Shown: positions 1-12,828 of the stretch, in pieces
Numbering within the stretch: the first letter of the stretch is position 1
Layout: the number at the start of each line of letters is the position of its first letter
Assembly (NCBI GenBank): GCA_921293015.1
Contig: OV121097.1
Coordinates: 25,889,429-25,953,428 of the forward strand
From: Phorcus lineatus
Taxonomy: Eukaryota > Mollusca > Gastropoda > Trochida > Trochidae
Reading direction: 5' to 3'
Length of the DNA: 64,000 nucleotides
The notes under the pieces: model-generated
Databases searched by the model: none
The model's input: the letters and a program-made list of their open reading frames with translations, nothing else
What the model was told of the DNA's origin: nothing
Made by a program: the position numbers and the translations under genes

Positions 1-649
1 ATTCCCTTACTCGAATGATTGAATGATGATCAGATTAAAGTTAGTGCAGAAAATTTTGTACACGATTGTAAGTGTATAATTCTTAAGGTTTTGTTGCCTT
101 CGATCACACCTGTTCTCCATTTGGTGTAAAATCCTCCTACAGGATTGTTTTAAATAGAGCAGAATATTTGATATCTGTCATCTCCTGGTACTTATTTTGT
201 ATTCATCTGTACTGCAAACAGGCTGATGCCTCTCCACGAGATAATCTGCATCCTAAATAGCGCTGCTTTACTCTAGTAGGGGATTACTGTCACCTGTTTA
301 GATGCTGACCAAATAGTGAGAAGACAATTGATCGTACTTTTCTGGAAAGTTGCACATCATGACCCTTTGACCTTGTGGTTTGGCATATTTAATATAAATG
401 AAATCGGATAGACTCTATCAATGGCACCTTGCTGTTTCTGCACCGTTGTGGTCGTATCGGTCGCCTTGTCTTTGAGGTTTCACCTGGAATAAATTCTTAC
501 AATGAGAGCCTCGCTAAAAATATTAAAAAATCGATCCTGACATTAAAGCTTGGGAACAGAAGTTTGTTTAAATGTGTAAGAATTCCTACTTTAAAATTTA
601 GTGCATATATCATGTAAAATGGTGTTCACTTAAGATCTATTCATTGAAG
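1..649. other. no gene recognised
   Basis: AT-rich sequence with only chance-length open frames. I see no splice-site pair, repeat or RNA gene. Confidence 0.5.
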
Positions 650-654
650 CATCA

Positions 655-970
655 TGCACAATCCGCTGATCCAGCTCCTTCCATATACCCTGATATCCTT
701 TAGGTCAAAAGCCTCGTAACGCTACCTATCTAACCAGCCATTGAGAAGACTCGCATCCAGCAACAGCGACACAAACCGGATGTAAAAATTCAAAAGAGTA
801 GCTTCAAGCTCCTTGGATTACGATATTTCATTGGCTTAAAGAATAACAGGTGAGCACAGCCACGAACATCAAACCGCGCCAGCTGTACGAGGAATTTGCC
901 TCGAAAGAGATCAGTGTATATGGAAGGAGCTCGATTAGAGGATTCAATTACGCTGATTAAGCCGGATGCA
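655..970. repeat. foldback with about 70-90 bp imperfect inverted arms
   Basis: The left arm (about 655-745) and right arm (about 878-970) are inverted copies of each other, at roughly three-quarters identity by hand alignment. Their best block is a perfect 16-bp match, AGCTCCTTCCATATAC at 673-688 and its complement at 916-931. The interval is visibly richer in G+C than its surroundings. Several frames on both strands stay open for 35-60 codons, for example minus 978-790, so openness does not choose a frame. A CAG|GTGAGC donor-like site lies at 847-855. It may be a decayed MITE or an inverted duplication of a coding fragment. I found no convincing target duplication. Confidence 0.5.
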
Positions 971-975
971 TTCAC

Positions 976-1412
976 CAAAACGGTTTTTGAGAAGATGAAG
1001 AAAAAACATATTCTTATAAAAAATTGGGAGGGAGTTTTCTAACACAATTTGTTCAAAATTAAAAAACTAAAATGTTTTGGTTATCTTATAAAACGTTCAT
1101 TTTAAAAAATGTTTTGTAAAAAAGCAAGATCCATTATAATGTTAACCAATTTTGACTATTTTGACTTGGCATTTCTCGTATCTGTCTAGTGCATCTATAT
1201 ATGTTGTGTAATAGGATTTTGAAATTGTCAGTCATGTTAGTATGATATGACTTTGCTATCATGCAGAAATATATAGTCATAAATAATAGATGTGCATTAA
1301 GTTACAGATGTACATTGAGAGATAAGGGATGAATGATTACTGTCTCCTAGATGTACTAAATGAATTGTCAAACAATTACCTTGAATAGGATTATTAATTG
1401 TTACAAGAGGTG
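976..1412. other. no gene recognised
   Basis: Low-complexity AT-rich DNA. Nothing supported. Confidence 0.5.
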
Positions 1413-1604
1413 AGTTGAATTGGTTCATACGCAAGGTCACATATAGATTAAATATAATTTACTTCACATAGTCGTTTGCAGAATCATTTTAATCCGATTC
1501 TAGTATTTCGTCAATAGTATGGACTCATCAAGGATGATCCCGAGGAACTGAACTGGATTGAAGACAATAGAAATCTGATACCTTGCGTTTGAACCAATTC
1601 AACT
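1413..1604. mobile_element. 192-bp MITE-like element with 25-bp terminal inverted repeats
   Basis: The left end (1413-1437) begins AGTTGAATTGGTTCA and continues TACGCAAGGT. The right end (1580-1604) is its complement with one mismatch in 25. The interior has no open frame. The size and near-perfect ends fit a non-autonomous DNA transposon. I could not see an unambiguous target-site duplication, so the superfamily is unassigned and the true ends may lie a few bases away. Confidence 0.6.
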
Positions 1605-4600
1605 TTTACATAAAATAGCAATATAGCATTCTATTTGCTATATGGATTTAGTGACTTATTATATAATGATTTACAACACTGTTTATAAATGTATGTCAAT
1701 TATAGTAATTGCAAAAATTAAAGGCAAAAATATACAGCGTTTTTCAATTTATAGAAATAAATGTATTCTGGTGTTTCTTTGACCTCAATTTATCCTAAAA
1801 TATTAACAGCGTTCTTTTATTTTAGAAGAAAGTGGATACTTATGTCGTTTCTTTGATCTTAGTTTATTCGAATTTTTAAAAAATGTTTGTACTCTGATAT
1901 GCCTTTTAGATGTATGATTTTGCTTTACTTGGAAACCCCCTTCTCTTCAATGTTGACAACAGTGTTGATGTTTTTCTCTCTCGATAAATTCTATCAATTC
2001 TAAACATTCAGAATAGCAGATTTGTCCTGAATAAATTAACCCTAGTCATAGCTAGATAGATGTATCTGACATCAATCACTTCACTGGTCAATCAAAGGTT
2101 TTACTTGAAAATGTCTGTTAGTTAATAGGTCTTGCATTACCTATTTCTGTGGTATGCTTATATCTCAAAGCATCCATCATTTACAATGCGCATTATATTT
2201 ATATGGTATCTGTCACTGAGGTAACAGTGATATAATCAAATAACAAATATGAAATTCAAGGACTTTTGTCAAAGACTCCAACCAAGAAGAGAATATAGGC
2301 TCATTAAATACGTCAAAACATTCGTCGTTGACATGCATTCTGTTCGTATATGTCAAATTATTGCCTTATTATTAGATAAGCCATCCTAAGACAATCAGAA
2401 ATAATTTGATTTACAGGCATTATTACAACACAAGGCCTTCGGTGTCTTCGGTGTTATTGCATTACGATCAACATTCATCACATCATGTCCTGATTGATAT
2501 TAAGCAGACGCTACAAGGCAAACTAATCTTAATTTTCATATCCCAGTAACCAGGAAAATTATTATCTTGAGAATATATTATTTGGAATTTTCAAAAAGCA
2601 TATAGCATTAGAGATTGAAAGACAGACAAATAACAGGAACCTGTAATCAAAACATAAAATATCAGAGTAATAAAATAACATTTTGTTGACAATGTAAATA
2701 ATTGGAATTTCATTTTCAGCTTAACTGACCTTGCGAAGATAGTTGTGAAGTTGCAAACTCTTATCCTTTTCAGTTGAAGTTAAACATTTCAAAGTTATTT
2801 CACTGTTCGATGAAATACGTGATTAGACAATTAAGATTAAAGATTAAAAGCCTCAAGACATGTTAATGTGTTAACTGTTATTAATTCATAAATGATGTTT
2901 ACAAGATTTAATCTTAACCAAGGGTGATTTTATTGTCTGATTTGCAGGAACTTAAGTTTTAAATCTATGTGTTGATTGCGTTTTTCTCTTTCAGAATATC
3001 TGAAATTTTGAATCACCTTCTAAGCATATGATACTTAGTCACATAAACATGTGTAAACAATAAGCAATACAGTGGTATTATTGTCAAATATTGCAAATAT
3101 ATATTTTGTATATCGTATCAAGGAACAACAACTTGATTTGTCATATTCCTTTTCGATTTTCTTAGAATGACATATATAATGTTAGCGCTGACAAAAAAAG
3201 GAAAATATTTTACTAGAGTTTTTTCTATTGAGCTGAATTAGTCCACTTAGGTGACCTGCTTAAAGACTGTGTAGTGCTATCAAAATGATGCAATGATGTT
3301 CACATTAAATGGCAGCCAGTGGGTTTTGCTTCATACTTCATTAGTTCCTTTATGACTGAGGACGATCAAGTTATGACATATTTCGACCTTCTGAAGGTAA
3401 TACATGTGGCATAAAGTAATGTTTATTTCGGAACATTTGAAGAAAATCTTTCACAAAACATGCTTCCCCTATAATTGAATGTTTGTCCCATAACCAAATG
3501 CGTACACTGTGCTAAATGTACCGCATTGACATAGTCACCTATAGTCTGTTTTTAAGGCTCTTGTAATGTCGGTATAAATCTGCTGTGAATATGTATGTGT
3601 AAATGCCTACTGCCACGAATGTCATCGGGGAATCCAATGAAATGCATGAATACCCACTTATCTATTTGTGGGAATTGACCTTTAGGTTGTCAGTCCTTGT
3701 CACAACGTTAACAGTCTACGTCGTGGAATTTCCATAATGCACATCAAACTTACATGAGGCTACCAACAGAAGGTTCTTAAAGTTGCCCTGAATATATGTT
3801 TTGAAAAACGATTTAAAACTTAAAAATATTGACAAGCATCTTTTTCATTTTTTTAGTGAATTGTGTTCTTGTTACTTCAATATCCTATAATTATAATTCA
3901 TAAACGAGTATTTTCCACAAAATGATGAAATGCCCTTTGATACTTGTATTAATGATGATTATTTGACAAAACAGGAGGAATGAAAATGATGTTCATACCG
4001 AAGTGGACAGCCATAAACTCTGAATTATTCGTTATTACCTTCCAGTGATGCTGGATATCAAAAAAACATCCACTGCAGAATATTCCGAATAGGACGCATA
4101 CATATTCAGATATATATCGGCCGATGCTTAATCTTCAATGCCTAGTTTGTTATCTAATTATAAAAATCCTATTGATGAAACGAATGTAAACTGCTGCAGT
4201 ATTTTTGTCATTAGCAGAGCCTTCACTATCACATTTTTCATTGACATCAGCATCATGATTTGCATAAGGAGTTAAAGAGAGCCGCCAACACATGAGGAAT
4301 ATTGTCATGCCCCGTGACATGAGCTCGTTAAGATAAGCACGGAAACGTTAACAGTAAACCATTGTAATCGTCATCATAATAAACATCTAGATATTGCCCT
4401 TGGAGTTAGCACTACAAACTGTTCATCATATAATCATCATTATGGTTACCGCAGACACTTGTTTCAGTAAGAGACACTATTTTGTTAATTTATTCAAGTT
4501 TAAAAACTGCACCACATTCAACATCATTAATAACAGTTATCTCTTTAACGAAAACCAACAACACTTTCGACTGCTGTTAAAGGTCTCAGGGGATATTTGT

Positions 4601-4799
4601 CCGTTCAAAAGTTCAAAGAATAATAATAATCAGTAGTGCAGTTGACATTTACAGATAACTCCATAGGGAGCATGGTTCATATTTATGTTGTATAGTAAAT
4701 GGTTATTGTTGATAAACGCTCAGGATAGAACATGGTGTCGGATGGTCCTTAATTGATGAACTATCGATTATAACCATACTAAATTTAATTTACATCTGT
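1605..4799. other. no gene recognised
   Basis: AT-rich DNA. A strong isolated splice-acceptor-like string, a long pyrimidine run ending TCTTTCAG near 2993, has no open exon or donor after it. Nothing else is supported. Confidence 0.45.
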
Positions 4800-5118
4800 A
4801 CCAAGTTCTAGGGGGTAGGATAGTGCAGTGGTTAGCGCATTCGGCTTCAGATCATGAGTCCTATGTTGCAACGGGCTCGGCAACTTTGTCTGCAGTAGAA
4901 AACTGTTCTACATGCAGTAAGGTTTGGATGCAATGCTACACTGAATTTCGGTGGAGGACCACCAATGGTTGGCCAGTTCCAGCCGAGGCTCTCAGGTTTC
5001 ACCGCAATGCATAGTCACAATAGTGTTGCAGGCTTTCTCCCGCTATGTAAGCAAAATAGTCTTGAAAGCGGCGCTAAACCCGAATTCACCTCACCTCACC
5101 TCACCTCACCAAGTTCTA
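4800..5118 (+). mobile_element. tRNA-derived SINE, longer copy, with 11-bp target duplication
   Basis: The body is about 4811-5107. The 5' head resembles a tRNA: a box-A-like TAGTGCAGTGG, then an eroded box B. Next comes a central region shared with the copy at 9.45 kb (GGCAACTTTGTCTGCAGTAG, then GGTTTCACCGCAATG), and a tail of CTCAC units. The 11-bp direct repeat ACCAAGTTCTA flanks it at 4800-4810 and 5108-5118, the signature of LINE-machinery insertion. This copy has an extra internal block of about 60 bp compared with the other copy. The head is not a functional tRNA gene. The short open frames across it are incidental. Confidence 0.85.
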
Positions 5119-8100
5119 TAATTGCAAATAACAAATTGGTCCCTATGCTAACAATTAATACAAAACGTTACCTCATAAGCTAAAATTATATATAATGTTA
5201 TTTTCTATGTTAAAGATATAACATTTAATCGTTCAAGAGAATATAATGGGACACTAGTTACAATGAATTCATCATTTCATCTTTCCATGGAATGACTAGA
5301 TACCTAGTAATGTTTCTAAATCTATTTAGAGATATAGAAATGTAAAACAGACGAAGATGAAAGAAAGTAAACTACTAAAGTCACATTTCTAAACATATAC
5401 ATCAATAATGATGATATGTAGGTCAAACAGTAAAGTATACATAATAAGAATCAAGGTAGCTCATCACATCATACTAATGGGATTTCTCCTGTGAGACGAA
5501 GTAGCTGTAAAATATATGATAAATATGATAATGATAATGATGAACAGCAGGATTAACATGTAGGAAAGCTATTCTGTAGAACATATTGACCACATTTGAC
5601 CTTTAGGTCTTTTATTTGCCGTGTAGTGTGATCAGTTACCTGATCTTTATTCCCCTTAAATTAAATTGTATATCCCAACACAAAACAAGCGAGGTACATA
5701 GCGCCCATTCCTTCTCTGTCCTGCGTTTCTGTCAATTTTCATGTAAAACCGTGAGGTGCATATCAATCTAACTTTGCACAATTGTGGACCAATCGTCTCA
5801 AGGGGTTATGACAGTTTGCAACTTTCTGGAATTTCAGTGCTTTGTTGTCTACACATTTTCTGGACTAAGTACCACAGTGTACAATGGGGACAATTTATCT
5901 AAATAAATATTATAAAAAGTAGAAATAAATTCTCTAGGGGGTACTTTTAATGGTACTTTTGATCGAGTTAAAAAGATTCTGCCACTATTATATTTGACCG
6001 AGTCATAAATCATTAATTTGGTGCAATGTATGACTCTGATGTTCCCATGGGGCAAGTTTTCTTGACAACTATAACAGCCGCCAGTGAATAAAATTGGAAA
6101 TAAGAGCTCTGATGAGGTTCTTGATCCCGTTTGAAAGCTGTTTCCGAAATGTAATTTACAAGGAGTAATGGCCCTTGCATCTGTGATTAAATTTTATGCA
6201 AATAAGAGGTCTCATGCTCATTTGAGTTTTTTCATGGACTGTTGTATAAAGAGCAATTAAATTGGGGGTTTTCCTCAAGGTATTCGTGATTAATTTTAAA
6301 GATATTTTAGAAATTAAATTCTTTTAACTGGCCTTTTAGTTGTTAGCAGATTGCAATGGTTTGTGAGCCATTTTCTTGTTGATCATTTATATTTTCAACA
6401 TAATGTATAACATACTAATGAATTCCTTGTTTCCCCTTGTCACTAATCAGAAAGTAAAGATAATTGAAAACAATCTGCGTTTATCAATTTCATCTCGTTT
6501 AAGTGTAAGTAATTTCTATATGGTCCTCATGGATATAATTTTCTTAGTTGCCATTGTTAAGATGTTACATGTAATCAAACCCCATATCGTCTTTAAGATA
6601 TTCTCTATCCAATTGGTACAATTTGACAAATGAATCAAGTAAAAAATAAAACCTTTAGAAATCTATCTCTGTTCCCTGTTAAAAGTATATTGATAAGAAC
6701 AGTAAAATCTTTTATATACGCCACTGAGGCGTTCTCAAGCGCATACAAGAGTTTAGGAGAAGTAAAAACTGGATTTAAAAGAACAGACGAAACATAAGCA
6801 TTTTAAGAATGTTCCATTTAGCGGGGGCAGCAACACTAATCGACTTGTTACCAAATGACTTCTTCTTCCAAGCTTCTGCTGCAAGATTTCTGAATCCAAG
6901 AAAATGAGTCCAAAGGATCTTGAGGTAAATGTTTGATAACACAAATATTCATTCATTCAGTTTATTCCTTTTTCTGATGAATTCCACTAAAATGAGAAAA
7001 TAATTTTACAAAAGCGCTGTCAAAAGTTTTATTCCCGTTGAAACATAAGTGCAGCTGATATGGTGATATATATTTGATTGATGAAAATCCTTATAACAAC
7101 TAACACAACTTTCCTCATTTACCACCATAGTTCCTGTTTATCTATCAAAGAGTTTATTTTCAGTGTGCTGGTACAGGTTATCATAATGAAAAAATGTCAA
7201 TGTCCAGTTGGTTCGTTAAAGATACAAATTATGTCGCCTATGTTACTGTTTGAATTACTTAAAGATCTTCAACATTTTACTCCAATGTCATTTTTGCCCA
7301 ATAAGTGAGTATCAATTGCCTGGATTTATATATAACAACATGAGATATACATATTGACCTGAGCTGAATATATGGAATATAGAATGTCACTTATAACGTT
7401 GGTATATGTATAGACGCTTAAAGATGATTGCGAGTGAAGCCCAGTTCAGGAAGAGCAAAGTCCGTATTTGTTATCATGAGGATGAAAAAAAAGTTGTTTT
7501 TGTCCTCAAAAATTTTGTTGAGATAGATCTCACTATTGACAAAATGACTTTGAATTATCTTTAAGATTATGCATAAATTTGATAAAGGTATAATTGGTAT
7601 AATGGAACTACTGAATGAACATTTAAAAAGTTACACAGAAGTACAATGTATGCACATGCGAATTTTGTTCTGATATATACATATTTTTTCACTATGAAGG
7701 GACTTAGACCTCACACGCCGTTGATGTAATAGACAAGAGTGTAATGTACACTATACATGAGACAAATCTCCTTTTGGAGAGCTAATAAATACATCTAATT
7801 GAAACAGCAATATTGACAGAAGATCTAAAATAACTTTCTTATCAGATGAAACAGAATGTAATACATGTGAGGATCAATTAACATACCCAACAATATCTGA
7901 TCTTAAGGAAAATTGTTATAAACATGAATCCGACCATTTTGTTTATGTAGATGCTAACACAGAACTGATTTGTAAACTACCGTTAAACTGTTTTTTTATT
8001 TCCACAATAAAAATGCATCGTAACACAGATAGAAATACATTATATTCATTAATCTGTTTTTGAAAACGATATGATAATATATACCTAAACATTCATACTG

Positions 8101-8721
8101 TCAAAGATAAGGAATTTGAAAATTAATTAAACTTCTTGTTTTTCCAACTACTGCAACCTTACAGGATGCCATTTGAACAGTTTACGTCATGCTAGAAACT
8201 TCATTTTGTACTTTTCAGTTTAGCCCTCTAATTAATATCCCTGTCAAAACAAACGCCAACGACATACTCCTTAACTGTAATTTATGTGCGTACTGGTATC
8301 CAGTTCCAATATTCGCCACCTTAAATACACCTACGTCTCTAACTCTAATAAAACATGCATTAGTAAATGTCATTATTTCACTTTGATCAGGTATGAGATA
8401 TTAAATGGAGTTAAATGGGAAAGCTTCCCCTTTCATGTTGACGGCTTTGTTCTATCTATGTGCTGTCATTATATCTCAATATAGATTTGAAGCCTGTATC
8501 TATGTTATTTGCCATATTCGTCACAATTATTGGATACAGACGGATCTCTATGGTGCGTATAGTTATAAGTAAAGATTTGTTAATAATCTATTTTAAGATT
8601 GAGGCTTAATAAAATGCCAATTTATGTTGATACTGATTAATGTGGATACTTATTATTTGACTCTAGTTGAGAGATTTTAGCAAGTTTAGTTACTAGATTT
8701 TCATTCTTATTTGTCACTTAC
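5119..8721. other. no gene recognised
   Basis: Long AT-rich stretch. A short GC hairpin (ACGCC...GGCGT) lies near 6719-6733. The open frames of 65-85 codons at 6376-6633 and 7078-7308 are within what chance allows and match nothing I recognise. Confidence 0.45.
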
Positions 8722-8811
8722 CTTTAACAAATAATAAAATTAATTTTTTGTTAATATCCTCAAATGAACGTGGAAATTGAAGCTCAAATTTTCGAAACCG
8801 AAGCACAGAAA
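8722..8811 (-). CDS. candidate 90-nt exon, unidentified
   Basis: On the minus strand an acceptor-like string (TTTTACACTTTTCAG) ends at 8812. A good donor (AAAG|GTAAGTG) starts at 8721. The 90 nt between them are open in the frame that reads SVLRFRKFELQF near the start. The length is a multiple of three. The peptide is unknown to me and strongly AT-biased. Splice-like motifs this good do occur by chance in AT-rich DNA, so this is only a candidate. Confidence 0.22.
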
Positions 8812-8902
8812 CTGAAAAGTGTAAAATATCTTGGATTTTGTGCTCTGAATTGAAGTAAGTGATACAAATAACTTCCGCACATCTTTCAATTTCTCTTCTC
8901 AA

Positions 8903-9432
8903 ATGTTAAAAATTTGAAAACAAACAATTAGATACTCATGTCAATACCTTAAATTGTCATTTAGAGATAGAAACAAACTTCTAAGGTTAGATACAACAGG
9001 CTGCAATCCCTTTATTCAAATGATTTTTGGATAAGGAACTTTGAGTATATTCTAAATCTCCTATATTTGACATTCTGTTTAAAAAAGGAAATAGGATGTT
9101 CAACTCCATTAGCTATAACACAATACAGTGGCATTAAGCGAATTTCGTCAACGTTGTAGGTGAGTTAACTCATATCGAATAGACTTTTAGCAGGACAGGA
9201 ATGAGCCTATTGTACGAAGGTGATAATCTGGGTTAGTTGGTTGTCATTTTGAGTATAAATCTCTTGATTTTCCTTTTGCACAACTTATTGTTGTCGGTTA
9301 ACTGGACATGTGTTGCCTCCTAATTGGTGACGTGAATCCTATTCTTGAGGATATCGTAGGACAAGGTGGCATTCTGGTCGAACCTGTTGGCAGACGCTTG
9401 GTGATCCTTGGTAATGATGTACTGCAGTGTTT
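8903..9432. other. no gene recognised
   Basis: Nothing supported between the candidate exon and the second SINE. Confidence 0.45.
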
Positions 9433-9688
9433 CTCAAATGCACTGGGGGCGGGATAGCGCAGTGGTTAGCTCGTTTGGCTTCAGATTCAAGGTCTGTGGT
9501 TCGCATCCTGCCAGGGGCTCGGCAACTTTGTCTGCAGTAGATAACTGTTCTACACACAGTAAGGTTTGGGTACGATATCTACAATATCATGCTCGCAGGT
9601 TTCACCGCAATGATTAACCACAATGGTGTTGTAGGCTGTCTCTCGAAAGCAACGTTAAACCCCAAATCACCTCACCTCAGAAGCACTG
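9433..9688 (+). mobile_element. tRNA-derived SINE, shorter copy, with target duplication
   Basis: The body is about 9446-9675. The tRNA head is better preserved than in the first copy: box A TAGCGCAGTGG at 9455-9465 and box B GGTTCGCATCC at 9498-9508, as needed for an internal RNA polymerase III promoter. The shared central block follows, then TTTCACCGCAATG, and a (CTCAC)n tail. Flanking direct repeats CTCAAATGCACTG (9433-9445) and CTCAGAAGCACTG (9676-9688) agree at 11 of 13 positions. It lacks an internal block found in the 4.8-kb copy. Minus-strand and plus-strand open frames across it are incidental. Confidence 0.85.
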
Positions 9689-10440
9689 TTACCAACCATT
9701 ATATGGAATTCTATCGAAATATTGGGCCTGACAGTTTGTTTTTCTATCGTTGGCTTTGATAAGATACTTAAGAACAGTGTCAAGTGTCACTTCACTGCTG
9801 CTTTCTTCTTGATGAGGCAGGAGATCCTGTTAAAGATGGCCGATGTAGGTACTTCGACTCTTGTTTATAATGGTTATGGCCCATGGTTGGTAAAATGTTG
9901 ACAATGGTATTGTTTATTGTTTTTGTGACTAGTAATATATCCTTCAGATGTTGTAGTTCATAAGTGAGGATCGCAGGTGGATTTTACAAGCGCCTGACAT
10001 ACTTGAATGTAGTGAAGCAATTAGTAGTTGATAAAAGCTGGGACTCGCAGCATTGGAAAGTTGATAATCTTTTGGAAGTGAATGTATACACATTGTTTAT
10101 AAACAGTAGCTAGCCATTATACGTTTAAAACACAAAATATTGATTCAACCTTTGGTTATTTATCTATTGGGTACCAGAAAGAACAGTATGACATGTTACT
10201 TTTACAAAATTAATCAAAATGTCATATTACTAATCACATGATACACATAGTATAATACAGTGTTCACAAAAACATAAATGCAATATAAACAAAATAAAGT
10301 TTTATTTTGGAAACATTTATTTCGAATAAGCAAACCCTCCGTTTTACTTTTTAGAATTTCGCTTTGAGCCCCCAAACTTCACGCAATTTATTAGTACATG
10401 TTCGTTGAGGCCAACCGCCATCAAATACTAAGGTCTCCGT
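9689..10440. other. no gene recognised
   Basis: AT-rich, nothing supported. Confidence 0.45.
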
Positions 10441-10595
10441 ACTGATTTGCGCGCATCAAGGAAGGTCCAGAGGGTTAAGTGGATCTAACAATGTTACCAA
10501 ACAAACGCCACAAAGGGGTGACCCATCAATTGTCTGATCATTTACAATTTTGTCAACATTTACACGTCCCATTCATTCGACCCTAGGCTTTGAAC
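10441..10595 (+). repeat. unnamed interspersed repeat family A, copy 1
   Basis: About 155 bp with the family core ACAAACGyCACAAAGG, followed by a TCAATTG-like block, TTTACAATTTTGTCAACATT and CATTCATTCGACCCTA. It matches copies at 12311, 30072 and 33411 in the same order and orientation. I cannot place it in a known family. Confidence 0.6.
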
Positions 10596-12310
10596 CGTTT
10601 CTTGTGTGTTTTATTCAAATGACATGAACAATTCTAAAAGACTAGTTTTTCAACATAAAAATAGTAAATCAAACTCTTCTTCAAACTGGATGAAGGGTTT
10701 GAAAGGAAAATATCACTGGTGGAACTTTTTTTCAATGTATTACCTTGTCTCATCTGATTGCAAATTTTCCATCAAATACAAAGCTGGCTTAATAATCAAC
10801 TGAAAAAGGTAATTTTATTACTATTACTATATTATTATTATTTTCAACATTCAATTTGAATTAGGACACAATATATAATTTAAGATTAGCTTATTCTTAT
10901 TGTGAAACGGGGGGTGAGGGGAGAGTAGTGCCAAGAGCGAACCAAAAAACGAAAGTGCAGCACCAACGGTAAATGTGCTGCAGAAAAATGGGAACGATGA
11001 TCGTAAAGGGATGTTGGATGTCAAGGTGAGAATGAGCAAGTTAAGTTGTTAAAAATATTACAAACCATTTAGCAACAGAAGATATACAGGTTTTAAAATC
11101 ACTGCATAAGTAGCAATACATGTCAATCTCCAAATATCATTTATGTTTAAGATTGAGTAAATGTCTAAAAGATTTCCTATATGAATTCGTATATGTTAAT
11201 ATAGTAAGTAAACATTTTATTTTTCCATACTTATTCACATATTCTTATTCACATGGTGTTTAAATTATGTTAATATTGAAATCAACCAACGAGAAGTGAA
11301 TATAAGTCGAACACCAAAATAGATTTCAAATCTTCATATTCTTAATTATTATGTGAAATGGTTGTTTAAGGAGATTCCTGCTTTGGTTCAATTGTAAATG
11401 CCGTTAATTGTTTTAAACTGACCTGTAGTACAAGATAAGGCTGACAACTGCTGAATTATCAAATGCATAATGTAAAAAGAACTATCCTCCTACGTTGACT
11501 ATCTTATTATATGAATGGACACCATATATTAATTTGTATTTACTAGTACACTAAAATATTTCATAGGTAATTTGGTGGAAACATTGTATTGGTCGGCTAT
11601 GTTTTTGCATAAATGACTTTAAAATCAAAATGTTTATACTGTATGATACAGAATATCCTTTTGTCAATGAATAGATATAGGTAGTTTTTTACTATCATAT
11701 GACAAACTATTGTTTATATGTCGATAATTACGCCTACGGAATCGTTGTGATCATATCTGTAGCGATTTATATAAACAGGTTTAAGGTCCCAATTACATCG
11801 ATTTCACGTTTCAAATAATACACATAAGTGGTTAGCTTTATATAAATCTCATTTCATAGAGTCAAATGTTTTGTAATCAAATTAGTTTTGACGATCAAAT
11901 ATAATGGGATAACTCTTTTATTGTATTTGTAAATAAATTTTCTTGACTGTTTAATTTGGATGTATGTTTTAAACGTTTGGTAAAGTAGAAATGTCTATTC
12001 AAAAACATTGAGAACAATCATATTGCAGTTTACTTTTGTTAAGATTGTCTTGATGTTTTAAATGGGAGTTTTTCTTGACATTAAAGGGCTTCTTCTATAA
12101 AGGGTATTGACTAAATGAAGTGCTGGAATCAAGTAAACTTATAATTTCTGTCCAAATATTCTTTCAAATACCATTTTCATTATCAGAGAAAAAATGAAAT
12201 TTGTTTGGTGGATGGATGTGCTACATTTGTGCATCACAAACATGCAATGGACAGGGAAGTCCCAATTTGTCATCATTACATCATGCCAAAATACAAAGCC
12301 TTTTTATTTT
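10596..12310. other. no gene recognised
   Basis: AT-rich. A short inverted repeat, TGCAGCAC with GTGCTGCA, lies near 10956-10983. No gene or mobile element supported. Confidence 0.45.
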
Positions 12311-12473
12311 GATAATGTGATCAACAAAGTAAAATCCTTAAGGTTGAGTTCTGACTAAATAATTACTTTTTCAATCAAACGTAACAAGGGATGAGCTTTC
12401 GATAGCCTCATCAGTTACAATAATGTAAACAATAATTCAGGTTATATTTAACCTAAGGTAGAGTAATCAACAT
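12311..12473 (+). repeat. interspersed repeat family A, copy 2
   Basis: Aligns along its length with the copies at 10441, 30072 and 33411. It has GATAATGTGATCA at the start, AAACGTAACAAGGGATGAGC in the core, TTACAATAATGT, and TTTAACCTAAGG at the end. It is more diverged than the copy at 30072. Confidence 0.55.
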
Positions 12474-12828
12474 TTCCAGTGTTTCTCAAAACATTTGTGC
12501 TTCATTGTGGATATAATCATAATGTTAATTTTATGTTTGTCAAAGCAGATGTACAAACAATAAGAATCATTGATAAGGTCAAGTATTTATTAATTGTTAC
12601 GTGTGAATTTATAATATGATCATATGATATTTATTATTATAATTGTTCCCAGTCAAACCAGCAAAATATGACAAACAACTGAATATATCAATAATAACAG
12701 TTAAAATGATAATAAACAAAGATTTAAAGTTACCATATGGACTATTACAAATAGGTTGCACAATATCTTATGAGTCGAAATGCTAGCTCAAGTAATTTTC
12801 ACCAAGTCGTTGATCAAATAGCAGTGTT

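Noticed and set aside
2970..3050. Strong splice acceptor (TTTTTCTCTTTCAG)
   Set aside because: No open exon or donor follows in any frame.
9446..9520. Possible tRNA gene at the SINE head
   Set aside because: Boxes A and B are present but the arms do not form a proper cloverleaf and the sequence runs into the SINE body.
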